15,915 bases of DNA, taken from Deltaproteobacteria bacterium RIFOXYA12_FULL_61_11 (GTDB lineage: Bacteria > Bdellovibrionota_F > JAHFAK01 > YA12-FULL-61-11). The stretch covers positions 1-15,915 of the forward strand of contig MGSU01000058.1 in assembly GCA_001799195.1 (NCBI GenBank), read 5' to 3'. A program made the position numbers and the translations under genes. Below are positions 8,430 to 15,446 of this stretch, in pieces. The stretch's first letter is position 1. Each line of letters starts with the position of its first letter. The notes under the pieces are model-generated. The model searched no databases. It saw only the letters and a list, made by a program, of their open reading frames with translations, and was not told the origin of the DNA.

Positions 8430-9359
8430 ATGCTGGTATTCCTGCCGTCCTGGCTACGCGGCGGTCTCGCCTATCTCCTGATCATCGTTTGTACGCTTGC
8501 CCTGGCTGCCAGTCTCCACCTCTTCGCCCTGGTCAAATACCTATTGCCCCAGGCCGGTTGGCGCCGTTTCTTCACTCGTACCCTGACCGCTCACGCGGAG
8601 GCCTGGAACGCCTGCAACGGCCTCATCGTGAAGGTGTTCCTGGCCATGAGCCTGGAATTCCGCTGTTCGGAACCCCTGGTCCGTAACGCCTGGTACCTGG
8701 TGCTCAGCAACCATCAGACCTGGTGGGACGCCATTGTCCTTTACCAGGTCCTGTGCGGCCGTATTCCGCTGCCCAAGGGGTTCATGAAGAAGGAATTGCT
8801 CTACCTGCCCCTCTTCGGCACCGCCGCCGCCCTGCTCGATTTCCCGGTCATGCACCGTTACAACCGGTCGGTGCTGACCGCCCATCCCGAACTGGCCGGC
8901 CGGGATCTCGAAGAGACCCGCAGGGCGTGCCGTCATTTCGTCGAGGTCCCGACCACGGTGTTCAACTTCGTTGAAGGCACCCGAAAAACCGCGGAAAATT
9001 ACCGTCGCCAGCAACCCCCCTACCACCACCTCTTGAAACCCAAGGCCGGGGGCATTGCCTTCGTGTTCGAATCCATGGGCACGCTTCTCGACACCGTGCT
9101 GGACCTGACCATCGTGTACCCCGACGGTGAACCCAGCTTCTGGGGTTTCCTCTCGGGCCGTTGCAGGAGGGTGGTGGTCGATCTGCGGCGCCTCGAGACC
9201 CCTTCTTGGATCGGCACGCGTTCCTACCGCGACGACCTGGATTACCGCCGCGATTTTCAACACTGGCTGCGTGCGCACTGGGCGGAGAAAGATCGACGTA
9301 TCGAGGCCATGCTGGCTGAGACCCGTCATGGGGTTGCACCCTACGATACTGATCATTGA
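8430..9359 (+). CDS. YihG-type 1-acyl-glycerol-3-phosphate acyltransferase (PlsC/LPLAT family)
   Basis: 309 residues; the ATG at 8430 has GGAG 8 bases upstream. One strong membrane segment (residues 10-38) is followed by the four LPLAT blocks. Block I is NHQTWWD, 94-100, with the catalytic H95-x4-D100. Block II is KKELLYLPLFG, 120-130. Block III is NFVEGTR, 179-185, which binds the phosphate of the acceptor. Block IV is LTIVYP, 226-231. NHQTWWD, LDFPVMHRY, DLEETRRAC and LLKPKAGGIAF are hallmarks of the E. coli YihG subgroup rather than of PlsC proper. The enzyme should move a fatty acyl chain from acyl-ACP or acyl-CoA to lysophosphatidate, probably as a secondary enzyme setting chain type at sn-2. 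Its TGA is 10 bases before the next ATG, and the next Shine-Dalgarno overlaps the stop, so the two genes are likely cotranscribed. Confidence 0.92.
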   Translation: MLVFLPSWLRGGLAYLLIIVCTLALAASLHLFALVKYLLPQAGWRRFFTRTLTAHAEAWNACNGLIVKVFLAMSLEFRCSEPLVRNAWYLVLSNHQTWWDAIVLYQVLCGRIPLPKGFMKKELLYLPLFGTAAALLDFPVMHRYNRSVLTAHPELAGRDLEETRRACRHFVEVPTTVFNFVEGTRKTAENYRRQQPPYHHLLKPKAGGIAFVFESMGTLLDTVLDLTIVYPDGEPSFWGFLSGRCRRVVVDLRRLETPSWIGTRSYRDDLDYRRDFQHWLRAHWAEKDRRIEAMLAETRHGVAPYDTDH

Positions 9360-9369
9360 GGTCGGAAAG

Positions 9370-11334
9370 ATGGCGAGATCGCAACTGGTAGTCCTGCTGG
9401 CGGGAGTGCTCGGCCTCAGCACCTCTGCGGCACTGGCCTGTGGTTGCCCAGAAGTATACAGCGATTGTTGGTGCCACCCGGTCTGGTCGGTGGAGCAAGC
9501 TGCCGCCGACCCTTGCAGCAATGTACCCTATCTCTCACCCTACAACGACCGCGGGGTTAACCTGCGCCTGCTCCTGATCGACCAAGGTTTGGCAAGTCTC
9601 CAGCCAAGGCCCATGGATAATTACAATCCATGGGGATGGCCGGACAATCCCGGGATGTGGGTAGAATACGAATACGGAAGAGTTCCGTTTCACGCACATG
9701 CTTTCAATGAATATTTTTTCCATGGTAAGGATATCAATGCTGACACTGCCTTGAAGACCGCATCGGGCTACGAGGGGGGCGAGGGTACGCGTTGGATCAC
9801 CTTGGGCAATGGTCTGACTGCCTACCAAAGAGCACTCGAGGCCGAGCAGAATATTCCGCAGGCTGAGCGCGAGCTGCTCCTCGCTGAGCGACGTAACCTG
9901 GAACAGTATCTTTTCACCCTGCACGAGCAAGATCAAACCACTTCAACCCAGTTCGAGGGTGAATATCACCGGTACCTAGGTACACCAGCCGGAACGTGCT
10001 TTCATACCTACGTTCGTGCTGCGCTTTCCTTTTACCAGGGTCGGTATGGCGAGGCTAAAGACCAATTCGATGGACTCAAAGCGTGTGTGCAGGACTGGGT
10101 TCGGGAAACTGCTCATTACATGGCTGCGCGGACAACCTTGCTGCTCGCCGATGCTTCAGGTTATTCACCGATCATCTGGATAGCCGACGCTGTTGATCAT
10201 GCCTTGGTCCGTGCGGCAAAATTGGAGATCGAGAATTACCTACGTCTCTACCCGAAGGGGCTCTATGCTGCCTCGGCTCGAGGGTTCCTGCGCCGCTGCT
10301 TCGTCTTGAGCAAGGACTACTCGGCACTGATAGACGAGTACCGCTGGTTATTCGAGCACCTCGATTCTCCGCTATGCAACCTTACTGTATTGGGTTTCGC
10401 CAGGGAGATCCTGAGATATTTGCCTACGCATCAGAAACCGGTTTTGCTCCGGTTCTGGCTGCCACTGGCCGTAGACGACCTCTACCGAATGCGGCGCGAT
10501 ACTGCTGAACCGCTGCAATTGGCTGAATTGACAGCACAGCGCGAGGCTTTCGCCGGGCACGAACAGATATACTCCTACTTACTCGCCGCGTACCACCACT
10601 TTATCCTGAGAAATCCGACTGCCACGCTCGAGGCTGTGAAGCTCGTCGAAAGACCGGGTAACGATACAACCACCTTCAGCGGGCACGTACTTCGCGGTCT
10701 AGCCTACGAAGCCAAGGATTACCGTCTGGCCCGGGAATATTGGGAACGGTGGTTACGTGAACCAAGGATGCAACCCTTACAGAGCGAGACACTGCAATTG
10801 GCTTTGGCCTTGAACTATAAAAAAGACAAAGCCCTTGCTCTGGCCTTCCGTGAGAGATCACTCATTGTCGACCCGTTTCTCCGGAACGCGATCATCCATT
10901 TCGAGGCACCAGAAATGCTCCTGAGGGAGATCGTCCGCGCCAAGTACGCCGCGCCGCAAGAGAGACGACGGGCGGCTTACGTATTGTTGACCGAACTCCT
11001 CCTCAAGGGGCATTATCTAGCCTTCGTGCGCGAACATTTACTGCTTCGGCAGCTTCCGGAGCAGCCAGTACAACCGCAGGACGGTGCCGTCGGGGGTTGC
11101 TCGGGAGGGGGCGAAGGTGTTTCCCCGGGAAGCGACAAGATGTCGGTTGGAGGAGTATCCGGCAGCCTGGGGTCGGTGGTCGTCTCTTGGGCAGGGGCAG
11201 CCGCAGTACCCATGGCTGTGGTGGTTCCGACCGACGAAGCCCCCTGTTGCTCTGGCGTGACAATGGGTGCCGCGGGTTCTGACGCGAGGGCCGGTGAGGA
11301 CGGATCGATCGTCCCCTGCGGCCCAGTAGGCTAA
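9370..11334 (+). CDS. Exported helical-repeat (TPR-like) protein of unknown function with Gly-rich tail
   Basis: 654 residues from the ATG at 9370, with GAGG 8 bases upstream overlapping the acyltransferase stop. Residues 1-23 are a signal peptide ending in ALA; Cys24 could be the first mature residue, or lipidated. A Cys cluster follows (CGCP, DCWC: Cys24, 26, 33, 35). From about residue 140 to 570 the sequence looks all-helical with TPR- or Sel1-like character (SFYQGRYGEAKDQF, LEIENYLRLYPKG, LVERPGNDTTTF...LRGLAYEAKDYRLA). The last 80 residues (from about 573) turn abruptly to Gly/Ser/Val/Ala with four Cys. Codons there keep a strong G at position 1, which supports real coding, though a frameshift near 11085 is possible. 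Third-position GC is lower than in the neighbours. I do not recognise the family; a role in envelope assembly or binding is only a guess from fold and export. Confidence 0.75.
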   Translation: MARSQLVVLLAGVLGLSTSAALACGCPEVYSDCWCHPVWSVEQAAADPCSNVPYLSPYNDRGVNLRLLLIDQGLASLQPRPMDNYNPWGWPDNPGMWVEYEYGRVPFHAHAFNEYFFHGKDINADTALKTASGYEGGEGTRWITLGNGLTAYQRALEAEQNIPQAERELLLAERRNLEQYLFTLHEQDQTTSTQFEGEYHRYLGTPAGTCFHTYVRAALSFYQGRYGEAKDQFDGLKACVQDWVRETAHYMAARTTLLLADASGYSPIIWIADAVDHALVRAAKLEIENYLRLYPKGLYAASARGFLRRCFVLSKDYSALIDEYRWLFEHLDSPLCNLTVLGFAREILRYLPTHQKPVLLRFWLPLAVDDLYRMRRDTAEPLQLAELTAQREAFAGHEQIYSYLLAAYHHFILRNPTATLEAVKLVERPGNDTTTFSGHVLRGLAYEAKDYRLAREYWERWLREPRMQPLQSETLQLALALNYKKDKALALAFRERSLIVDPFLRNAIIHFEAPEMLLREIVRAKYAAPQERRRAAYVLLTELLLKGHYLAFVREHLLLRQLPEQPVQPQDGAVGGCSGGGEGVSPGSDKMSVGGVSGSLGSVVVSWAGAAAVPMAVVVPTDEAPCCSGVTMGAAGSDARAGEDGSIVPCGPVG

Positions 11335-11498
11335 GTGGGAAGCGCGCTTCCGGAGGCCGTCGGTGCAGGTCCGGACGTTCCGTTCGAGACAGTCGTCCGA
11401 TCGTCGCATCCCCAGCCAGCGAGGAGCATTGCATCGAGGATTAGTGTTAGGAGAAGGACTCCGGCCGGTGGGGTCCTTGGAACCTTTCGCAGGACCAT
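11331..11498 (-). CDS. Tiny lipoprotein (55 residues), possibly a truncated longer one
   Basis: From the ATG at 11498 on the minus strand the protein starts MVLRKVPRTPPAGVLLLTLI and runs through a hydrophobic core to LLAGWGC (Cys31), then a Thr/Ser/Gly/Pro-rich tail of 25 residues. A good Shine-Dalgarno (GGAGG, 8 bases before the ATG) and a good promoter (11548-11576) precede it, so the start is well supported. The lipobox is weak (G-W-G before Cys). The TAG stop at 11333-11331 shares bases with the TAA of the convergent helical-repeat gene. The same frame stays open for 105 more codons beyond the TAG (to 11013), with a Pro/Thr/Ala-rich linker and a CGCTGCSGSC cluster. This may therefore be a longer lipoprotein broken by an amber codon, or a genuine micro-lipoprotein. 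Too short for the usual gene-length cutoffs. Confidence 0.5.
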   Translation of the reverse strand: MVLRKVPRTPPAGVLLLTLILDAMLLAGWGCDDRTTVSNGTSGPAPTASGSALPT

Positions 11499-11547
11499 CG
11501 CCCATCCCTCCGTGTGACTGTTGCCGTGAACACAGCCCGTGAGCGGA

Positions 11548-11576
11548 AGTATTCCACGGGGTTGGGGCGCTGTCCA
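11548..11576 (-). promoter_or_regulatory. Sigma-70 promoter of the tiny lipoprotein gene
   Basis: On the minus strand TGGACA (11576-11571), a 17-base spacer and AATACT (11553-11548) match 5 and 4 of 6 consensus bases. Transcription would start near 11541, giving a leader of about 43 bases that contains the GGAGG used by the ATG at 11498. The rest of the gap 11499-11663 shows nothing else. Confidence 0.45.
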
Positions 11577-11663
11577 TGGGGCTTCGAAGATTTGCGATAC
11601 TGTTTAGGCTTGGAACACCTCAACGGCACATCAGCGAGGCCGCGGGGTTGTTCCGTGCTGGAA

Positions 11664-12149
11664 TCACGGTTCCTCTACAGGGCCAATGCCACCAAAGCCG
11701 GTCGTATCACCCATCCCCCCGGGACCGCCCGGCCAGAGCGCCTCGAGGTCGAGCTTGGCGAGCTGCTCGGCGGTGAGCACCTTGCGCAAGGCGAGCACAA
11801 AGGCAACCCTCCTTTGTAGCAGCTCTTTGTGCAAACCGGAGAGCTGCTCGACCAGGGCATCGACCTTCGCCTGGGCCATCGTCGGCGAGGTCAGGGCATC
11901 GCGCAGGGCCAACCTGGTGCTCGAGACGCGGGTCCGCAGTTCGAGCATGGTCGCCTGGTGGGTTTGACGCAACCCGGTCAAGGCCGTGACTTGCTCTGGG
12001 GTCAGGTCGAGGTCCTTGAACAGCATAGCCCGGCGCGGGCCACCCCGGCCTTCACCGAACCCTCTGCCATCATTCTTCCCCATCTTGCCCCTGGCCTCGA
12101 GTGGCAAGGCGAAGATCAACGCGAAGAGTCCCACAACGATCGTCTTCAT
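11664..12149 (-). CDS. Spy/CpxP/CnrX-like periplasmic LTXXQ protein
   Basis: 161 residues from the ATG at 12149, with GGGAGG 6 bases upstream; the in-frame ATG 14 codons earlier lacks a signal and was rejected. Residues 1-19 are a signal peptide (MKTIVVGLFALIFALPLEA). A Gly/Arg-rich segment (20-40) precedes two LTXXQ motifs, LTPEQ at 49-53 and LTAEQ at 125-129. They are separated by about 70 residues of amphipathic helix, the pattern of Spy, CpxP and the metal sensors CnrX/ZraP. The C-terminus is a Gly/Pro-rich tail. It is the third gene of the ECF operon, 38 bases after the anti-sigma candidate. It probably acts in the periplasm as a chaperone or sensor feeding the sigma/anti-sigma pair. There is no His/Met cluster of the CnrX type, so metal sensing is uncertain. 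Confidence 0.82.
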   Translation of the reverse strand: MKTIVVGLFALIFALPLEARGKMGKNDGRGFGEGRGGPRRAMLFKDLDLTPEQVTALTGLRQTHQATMLELRTRVSSTRLALRDALTSPTMAQAKVDALVEQLSGLHKELLQRRVAFVLALRKVLTAEQLAKLDLEALWPGGPGGMGDTTGFGGIGPVEEP

Positions 12150-12187
12150 GGCAAACCTCCCTTCCTTTGGTGCCTCGGCACGTGTGG

Positions 12188-12592
12188 TCACAAAGCCTCA
12201 TAGAAACCGAGGAAACGTTCGAGCGGATCCACGGCGTCCAGAGCGTCTGCTTCTTCTTCAAGAGGGAATTCGTCGAGTCCGGTCGCAGCTCCGAGCACGA
12301 GCAACATCTCGAGCACGGTTTCGTCCTGGACTCTCAGGGCGACCTCGGCAACCGCGTTCGACGGTGGTTCGGCCACCCGAACTCCTCGCTCGCCTTCGCT
12401 CCTCAGGACGGCGACGAAGGCCAGGACCAGGACGGCCGCTGCCAGGCCAAAACCCAGCGCGAACCGATAACGGGGAGCCGGCACCCGCCTCGCTTCCTCC
12501 AGACGAGCCCAGAGCTTCGCTCCCCCGTTCCAGGTCGCCTGCACCTCTTCGCGAGATTGTCGCAACAATGCTTCCAACTCACGCTCGTCCAT
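12188..12592 (-). CDS. Single-pass membrane protein, probable anti-sigma factor
   Basis: 134 residues. The ATG at 12592 has GAGGAG 7 bases upstream and lies inside the end of the ECF sigma gene (14-base overlap), so the two are translationally coupled. Residues 1-42 are charged and helical, suited to hold the sigma factor in the cytoplasm. One membrane helix spans about 44-63 (ALGFGLAAAVLVLAFVAVL). The C-terminal 70 residues are periplasmic and very acidic near the end (DEFPLEEEADALDAVD). No zinc HxxxCxxC motif of the ZAS type is present, so it would resemble short CnrY-like anti-sigmas rather than RsrA/ChrR. The call rests on position, topology and size, not on sequence similarity. Confidence 0.65.
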   Translation of the reverse strand: MDERELEALLRQSREEVQATWNGGAKLWARLEEARRVPAPRYRFALGFGLAAAVLVLAFVAVLRSEGERGVRVAEPPSNAVAEVALRVQDETVLEMLLVLGAATGLDEFPLEEEADALDAVDPLERFLGFYEAL

Positions 12593-13100
12593 GCTCAGGC
12601 TCCTCTTCGAGGTTCCTCCGTTGTCGTACTCGCTCCAGCGCCCGGTGCAGCCGCACCTTCAAGGCGGTGACGGATATCCCCGTGAGCTCGGCGATTTCCT
12701 GGTACTCCAGTTCTTCCACATACTTGAGGACGATCAAGACCCGGGTCGTCGCATCGAAGGTGGCCAGGACCTCTCGGGCCAAGAGCGTGGTCTCACCGGG
12801 AAACCCGCGTTCGCCGGCCCGCTCGACTTCTCGTTGGTCTTTCCAGCGAGCGAGCTTGGCCAGGGAACGCGCGAAGCGTCGCTTCCGGTCGATACAGCGA
12901 TTGACGGCGACCCGGTACAACCACGCCTTCAATTGCAGGTCGAGGGTGAGAGAACCCCGCCGTTCGGCGTACCGAAGAAAAACTTCTTGGGTCAGGTCTT
13001 CCGCGTCCGAACGGTCCCCGACGCAGTGCCAAGCCAGGTTGAAGACCGCCCGGTGGTGTTCGAGGAAGGCCTCCTCGAGTGTCGGCAACCTCTCGGTCAT
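12579..13100 (-). CDS. ECF-family RNA polymerase sigma factor
   Basis: 173 residues, the usual ECF length. Region 2 (about 10-75) contains the -10-binding and core-binding helices, with the signature DAEDLTQEVFLR at 32-43 and LKAWLYRVAVNRCIDRKRR at 57-75. Region 4 (about 108-162) carries the helix-turn-helix YQEIAELTGISVTALKVRLHRA for the -35 element at about 133-154. No regions 1 or 3 are present, as expected for ECFs. The ATG at 13100 has AGG 10 bases and GAG about 5 bases upstream. It heads a three-gene operon with a one-TM anti-sigma candidate and a periplasmic LTXXQ protein. This layout implies activation by an envelope signal, possibly metal or misfolded protein. A dyad at 13153-13177 lies in its upstream region and may be a control site. 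Confidence 0.94.
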   Translation of the reverse strand: MTERLPTLEEAFLEHHRAVFNLAWHCVGDRSDAEDLTQEVFLRYAERRGSLTLDLQLKAWLYRVAVNRCIDRKRRFARSLAKLARWKDQREVERAGERGFPGETTLLAREVLATFDATTRVLIVLKYVEELEYQEIAELTGISVTALKVRLHRALERVRQRRNLEEEPEHGRA

Positions 13101-13152
13101 ATTTGCTCGACCTCATCACGTCTCTCGTCCTTACCCTACTACAACGCTGGAA

Positions 13153-13177
13153 CCGGGTCTTGAGTTACATGACCCGG
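13153..13177. repeat. Perfect 7-bp inverted repeat between the ECF operon and brkB-like gene
   Basis: CCGGGTC at 13153-13159 and GACCCGG at 13171-13177 are exact inverted copies separated by 11 bases. The dyad sits 53 bases upstream of the sigma factor ATG and 110 bases upstream of the divergent membrane-protein ATG. No T-run follows on either strand, so it is not an intrinsic terminator. An operator or a leader hairpin of the sigma mRNA are the options. No clear ECF-type GGAAC/CGTC promoter pair was found around it. Confidence 0.4.
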
Positions 13178-13250
13178 AAAAAGAGTTCGGCTTTCGCCCT
13201 GTCATCAGCCAAGATTTTGATAGTGCAAGCAGCGTTTGTGTGAGGTCTGC

Positions 13251-13280
13251 TTGACCCCCTGCCCCAGCCCCGGCTAGGAT
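13251..13280 (+). promoter_or_regulatory. Sigma-70 promoter abutting the brkB-like start codon
   Basis: TTGACC (13251-13256), an 18-base spacer and TAGGAT (13275-13280) match 5 and 4 of 6 consensus bases. Transcription would begin at about 13287, the A of the ATG, implying a leaderless mRNA. The AGGA inside the -10 could instead be a Shine-Dalgarno 7 bases before the ATG if transcription starts further upstream; the two readings exclude each other. Confidence 0.4.
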
Positions 13281-13286
13281 GCGCCC

Positions 13287-14171
13287 ATGAAAAGGCTCGA
13301 GCATATCTCCTCCTTGACCCGTGCGATCCTCGAGGAGTGGACTCGCCACCCCGTGCCCAGGCTAGCCGCGGCGCTGGCGTTCTATACCGTGCTGTCCCTG
13401 GCTCCCCTCTTGATCATCTTCGCCGCCACCGCCGGTCTGCTCGTCCGCGGGGAAGCCGTGCAGGCAGCGTTGACCAAGCGCTTCAGTTATTGGGTCGGCG
13501 ACGAGGCCGCCGCGCTCGTCGAACGGTTGCTCGACAGCGTGATCGATCCCGGCTTCGGACTGCTCCCCACCCTGCTCGGCTTCCTGGCCATGATCGTCGG
13601 GGCCAGCACGGTGTTCGTCGAGTTACAGAGCGGGGTTGCCTCAATCATGACGGACGGCGCCCAAGGCCGGGGGATCAAAAAACTCCTACGCGCCCGAATC
13701 ACCTCGCTCCTGACCTTGATCGGCGCCGGCCTCTTCCTGGCAACAACATTCCTGCTCGAGAGTCTCCTGGCCCTGGCCAAGAGGCTGTACCCTGCGTCTC
13801 TCCCACAGCTCGAGACCGTGTGGCTCGGCCTGCTCGATCTCCTCGACCTCGCCATGGTGGCGTTTTTTTTCAGCGCGTTGCTGCGGTTCTTGCCCCCGGT
13901 GCGGGTGTCGTGGCGCCAGACCTTCCTGGGCGCACTGCTCGGGGCGCTCCTCTTCTCACTGGGCCGGACCCTGCTTGGCCTGTACCTGCTCCACGGGCTG
14001 GTCGGCTCGCTTTACGGCGCCGCCGGATCCCTGATCGTCTTCCTGCTGTGGGCGTATTCCTCGGCCCTGGTCTTCTACCTGGCAGTGATTACGACCAAGG
14101 TGGTCGTTTCAGCAGGAACCTCCGTGGTCGAGCAGGAAAACCATTCTCTTCTCGGCACTTTCCTACTGTAG
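13287..14171 (+). CDS. YihY/BrkB-family inner membrane protein
   Basis: 294 residues with about six membrane segments (roughly 28-50, 93-112, 137-160, 180-200, 211-235, 245-268), the layout of the YihY/BrkB family, once misnamed ribonuclease BN. Family landmarks are present. RLAAALAFYTVLSLAPLLII is in helix 1. GASTVFVELQ follows helix 2. LRFLPPVRVSWRQTFLGALL is at about 199-218. GSLYGAAGSLIVFLLWAYSS is at about 240-259. Members are proposed to be transporters or flippases of the envelope, with no firmly settled substrate. The gene stands alone on the plus strand, diverging from the ECF operon and converging on the ClpP-like gene. A run of eight T at 13863-13870 inside the coding frame (coding FFF) is a spot prone to replication slippage. 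Confidence 0.93.
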   Translation: MKRLEHISSLTRAILEEWTRHPVPRLAAALAFYTVLSLAPLLIIFAATAGLLVRGEAVQAALTKRFSYWVGDEAAALVERLLDSVIDPGFGLLPTLLGFLAMIVGASTVFVELQSGVASIMTDGAQGRGIKKLLRARITSLLTLIGAGLFLATTFLLESLLALAKRLYPASLPQLETVWLGLLDLLDLAMVAFFFSALLRFLPPVRVSWRQTFLGALLGALLFSLGRTLLGLYLLHGLVGSLYGAAGSLIVFLLWAYSSALVFYLAVITTKVVVSAGTSVVEQENHSLLGTFLL

Positions 14172-14233
14172 ACCTTACAGGAACACCTCATCGAGTTCAG
14201 AAGGTCCTGGTGGCAGTGAGGGTGCGGGGGTTT

Positions 14234-15355
14234 TCAGCTTCCGCTTTTCGCGGATTCCCTGGCCTTCTTGATCCGGCACACGGTCAGTTGCTCGGACAAG
14301 GCAGCAGCCTTCTTCCTGAGTTCGCGAATCTCGCGTTTAATTGCCTCGGGAGTGTTGCCGGGGAGGGAGTCGATCTCAGCCAAGAGTTTTTCCTTGTCCG
14401 CTGGAGAACCATCGAAAATGTCGATCAAGCCAATGGCCGCCGCGTACTTGGGCTCCAACCAGACATCATCTTCACCGAAGAACTCGAGCAAGGTCTCGGC
14501 CGAGAGGTCGGTATACGAGGCGATCAATTTGTAAAATTCGTCCAGCCAGTCTTCCAAGGTGCTGATACTCCCGAGGATGTCCGAGGTCTTCCCCTGGAGG
14601 CCATAGGCCGCCGAGTGCAGCATGATCCTGCTCAGGGGTTTTGCCTCGCGCAACCCCTTGCTGCCTGCCGCCAGAATGGCCGCTCCCATGCTCGCGCATT
14701 GACCGACGCACACGGTCTTGATCAGCACCCCCTGTTTCTGCAGGTCATGCATCTTGTTAATGAGGCGCATCCCGTCCTGGATACTGCCACCAGGGGAGTC
14801 GATCTCCAGAGTCATGATCGGGGCGAGCATGTACTGAGGTTGGCCACAATCCCCATCTTGCATAGTGAGCTTTACCTTGCCCACTGGAAATTCGTACTCG
14901 GGAGGTGCTCCTAACTCATTCATCTTCTTTGCGGTAAGATGAGCGATCGCCGTTTGTTGCTGGGCCTCGTCCAATTTCTTCCCCTCGGCCTCGAGTTTGG
15001 GTAACAGTGCCTGCAATTCGGCTTGGGCCGCGCGCGCAGCACGTTGCTCTTGCATTCCGTATTGTTGGATGGCCTTGAAGGTTCTCTTGAACATCTCCTG
15101 GTGGGCGGTCATGTAGGCGAGCACCAGATCAACGCTCTCCTTGGTCACCACGTCATCCAACTTGACCAGACCCTGGTTTGCCTCCGTCATGGCGGCCATT
15201 TCGAGAATCTGGACCATGGTCGGCACGGGGGAGTCCAACAACGATGCTCCGGGTTGGGCCGTGGTTTTGTCATCGGCACTCGCCGCGACAATCGACAAGA
15301 GAAAACACCAAGAACCGATCAGCAGCATGCTCGAGCGAGTGGGGTGTATCATCAT
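14234..15355 (-). CDS. Secreted ClpP-like serine protease
   Basis: 373 residues from the ATG at 15355, which has GGAG 7 bases upstream; an in-frame ATG 21 codons earlier would bury the signal peptide and is rejected. Residues 1-27 form a signal peptide (MLLIGSWCFLLSIVAASA, cut before DDKT). Residues 30-150 are helical with a coiled-coil stretch (about 103-145). The ClpP fold follows. IDSPGGSIQDG (about 186-196) is the oxyanion loop. GQCASMGAA carries nucleophile Ser222, IMLHSAAYG has His247, and EDDVW has Asp296. Ser-His spacing 25 and His-Asp spacing 49 equal those of E. coli ClpP. The Pro after the His (HQP) is lost. The C-terminus (about 320-373) is a charged helix. No ATPase partner is nearby and export would separate it from ClpX/ClpA, so ATP-independent cleavage in the periplasm is inferred. 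Confidence 0.88.
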   Translation of the reverse strand: MMIHPTRSSMLLIGSWCFLLSIVAASADDKTTAQPGASLLDSPVPTMVQILEMAAMTEANQGLVKLDDVVTKESVDLVLAYMTAHQEMFKRTFKAIQQYGMQEQRAARAAQAELQALLPKLEAEGKKLDEAQQQTAIAHLTAKKMNELGAPPEYEFPVGKVKLTMQDGDCGQPQYMLAPIMTLEIDSPGGSIQDGMRLINKMHDLQKQGVLIKTVCVGQCASMGAAILAAGSKGLREAKPLSRIMLHSAAYGLQGKTSDILGSISTLEDWLDEFYKLIASYTDLSAETLLEFFGEDDVWLEPKYAAAIGLIDIFDGSPADKEKLLAEIDSLPGNTPEAIKREIRELRKKAAALSEQLTVCRIKKARESAKSGS

Positions 15356-15446
15356 CAGCAATCTCCTCCTCACCAAGAATTCCTGGGCGCCTTGATCCTC
15401 GCGCGTGAGGCCGACCAATCAAGATTCAAGCCAAGAAAAACAGGAC

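Noticed and set aside
7751-8686. Plus-strand open frame (311 codons) opposite the lysozyme-like lipoprotein
   Set aside because: Arg/Pro/Thr-rich translation without motifs; the other strand has signal, Cys pattern and lysozyme motifs.
8541-9521. Long minus-strand open frame (326 codons) opposite the acyltransferase
   Set aside because: It is the antisense of a gene with all four LPLAT motifs; its product has no recognisable domain.
11038-11577. Second minus-strand frame (179 codons) overlapping the tiny lipoprotein
   Set aside because: Starts within the same Shine-Dalgarno region but gives a Arg/Cys/His-rich product with no signal peptide or core.
11986-13254. Plus-strand open frame of 422 codons across the ECF operon
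   Set aside because: Ser/Arg/Pro-rich antisense product; three well-formed genes with motifs lie on the minus strand.
13863-13870. Run of eight T inside the brkB-like gene as a frameshift site
   Set aside because: The frame is intact across it and the family motifs continue afterwards; no sign of programmed slippage.
14172-14233. Terminator between the convergent brkB-like and ClpP-like genes
   Set aside because: Only weak, distant pairing (ACCTT with AAGGT) and no T-run was found.
13337-14914. Plus-strand open frame of 525 codons across brkB-like and ClpP-like genes
   Set aside because: Out of frame with the clear YihY/BrkB protein and antisense to the ClpP-like gene; openness comes from high GC.
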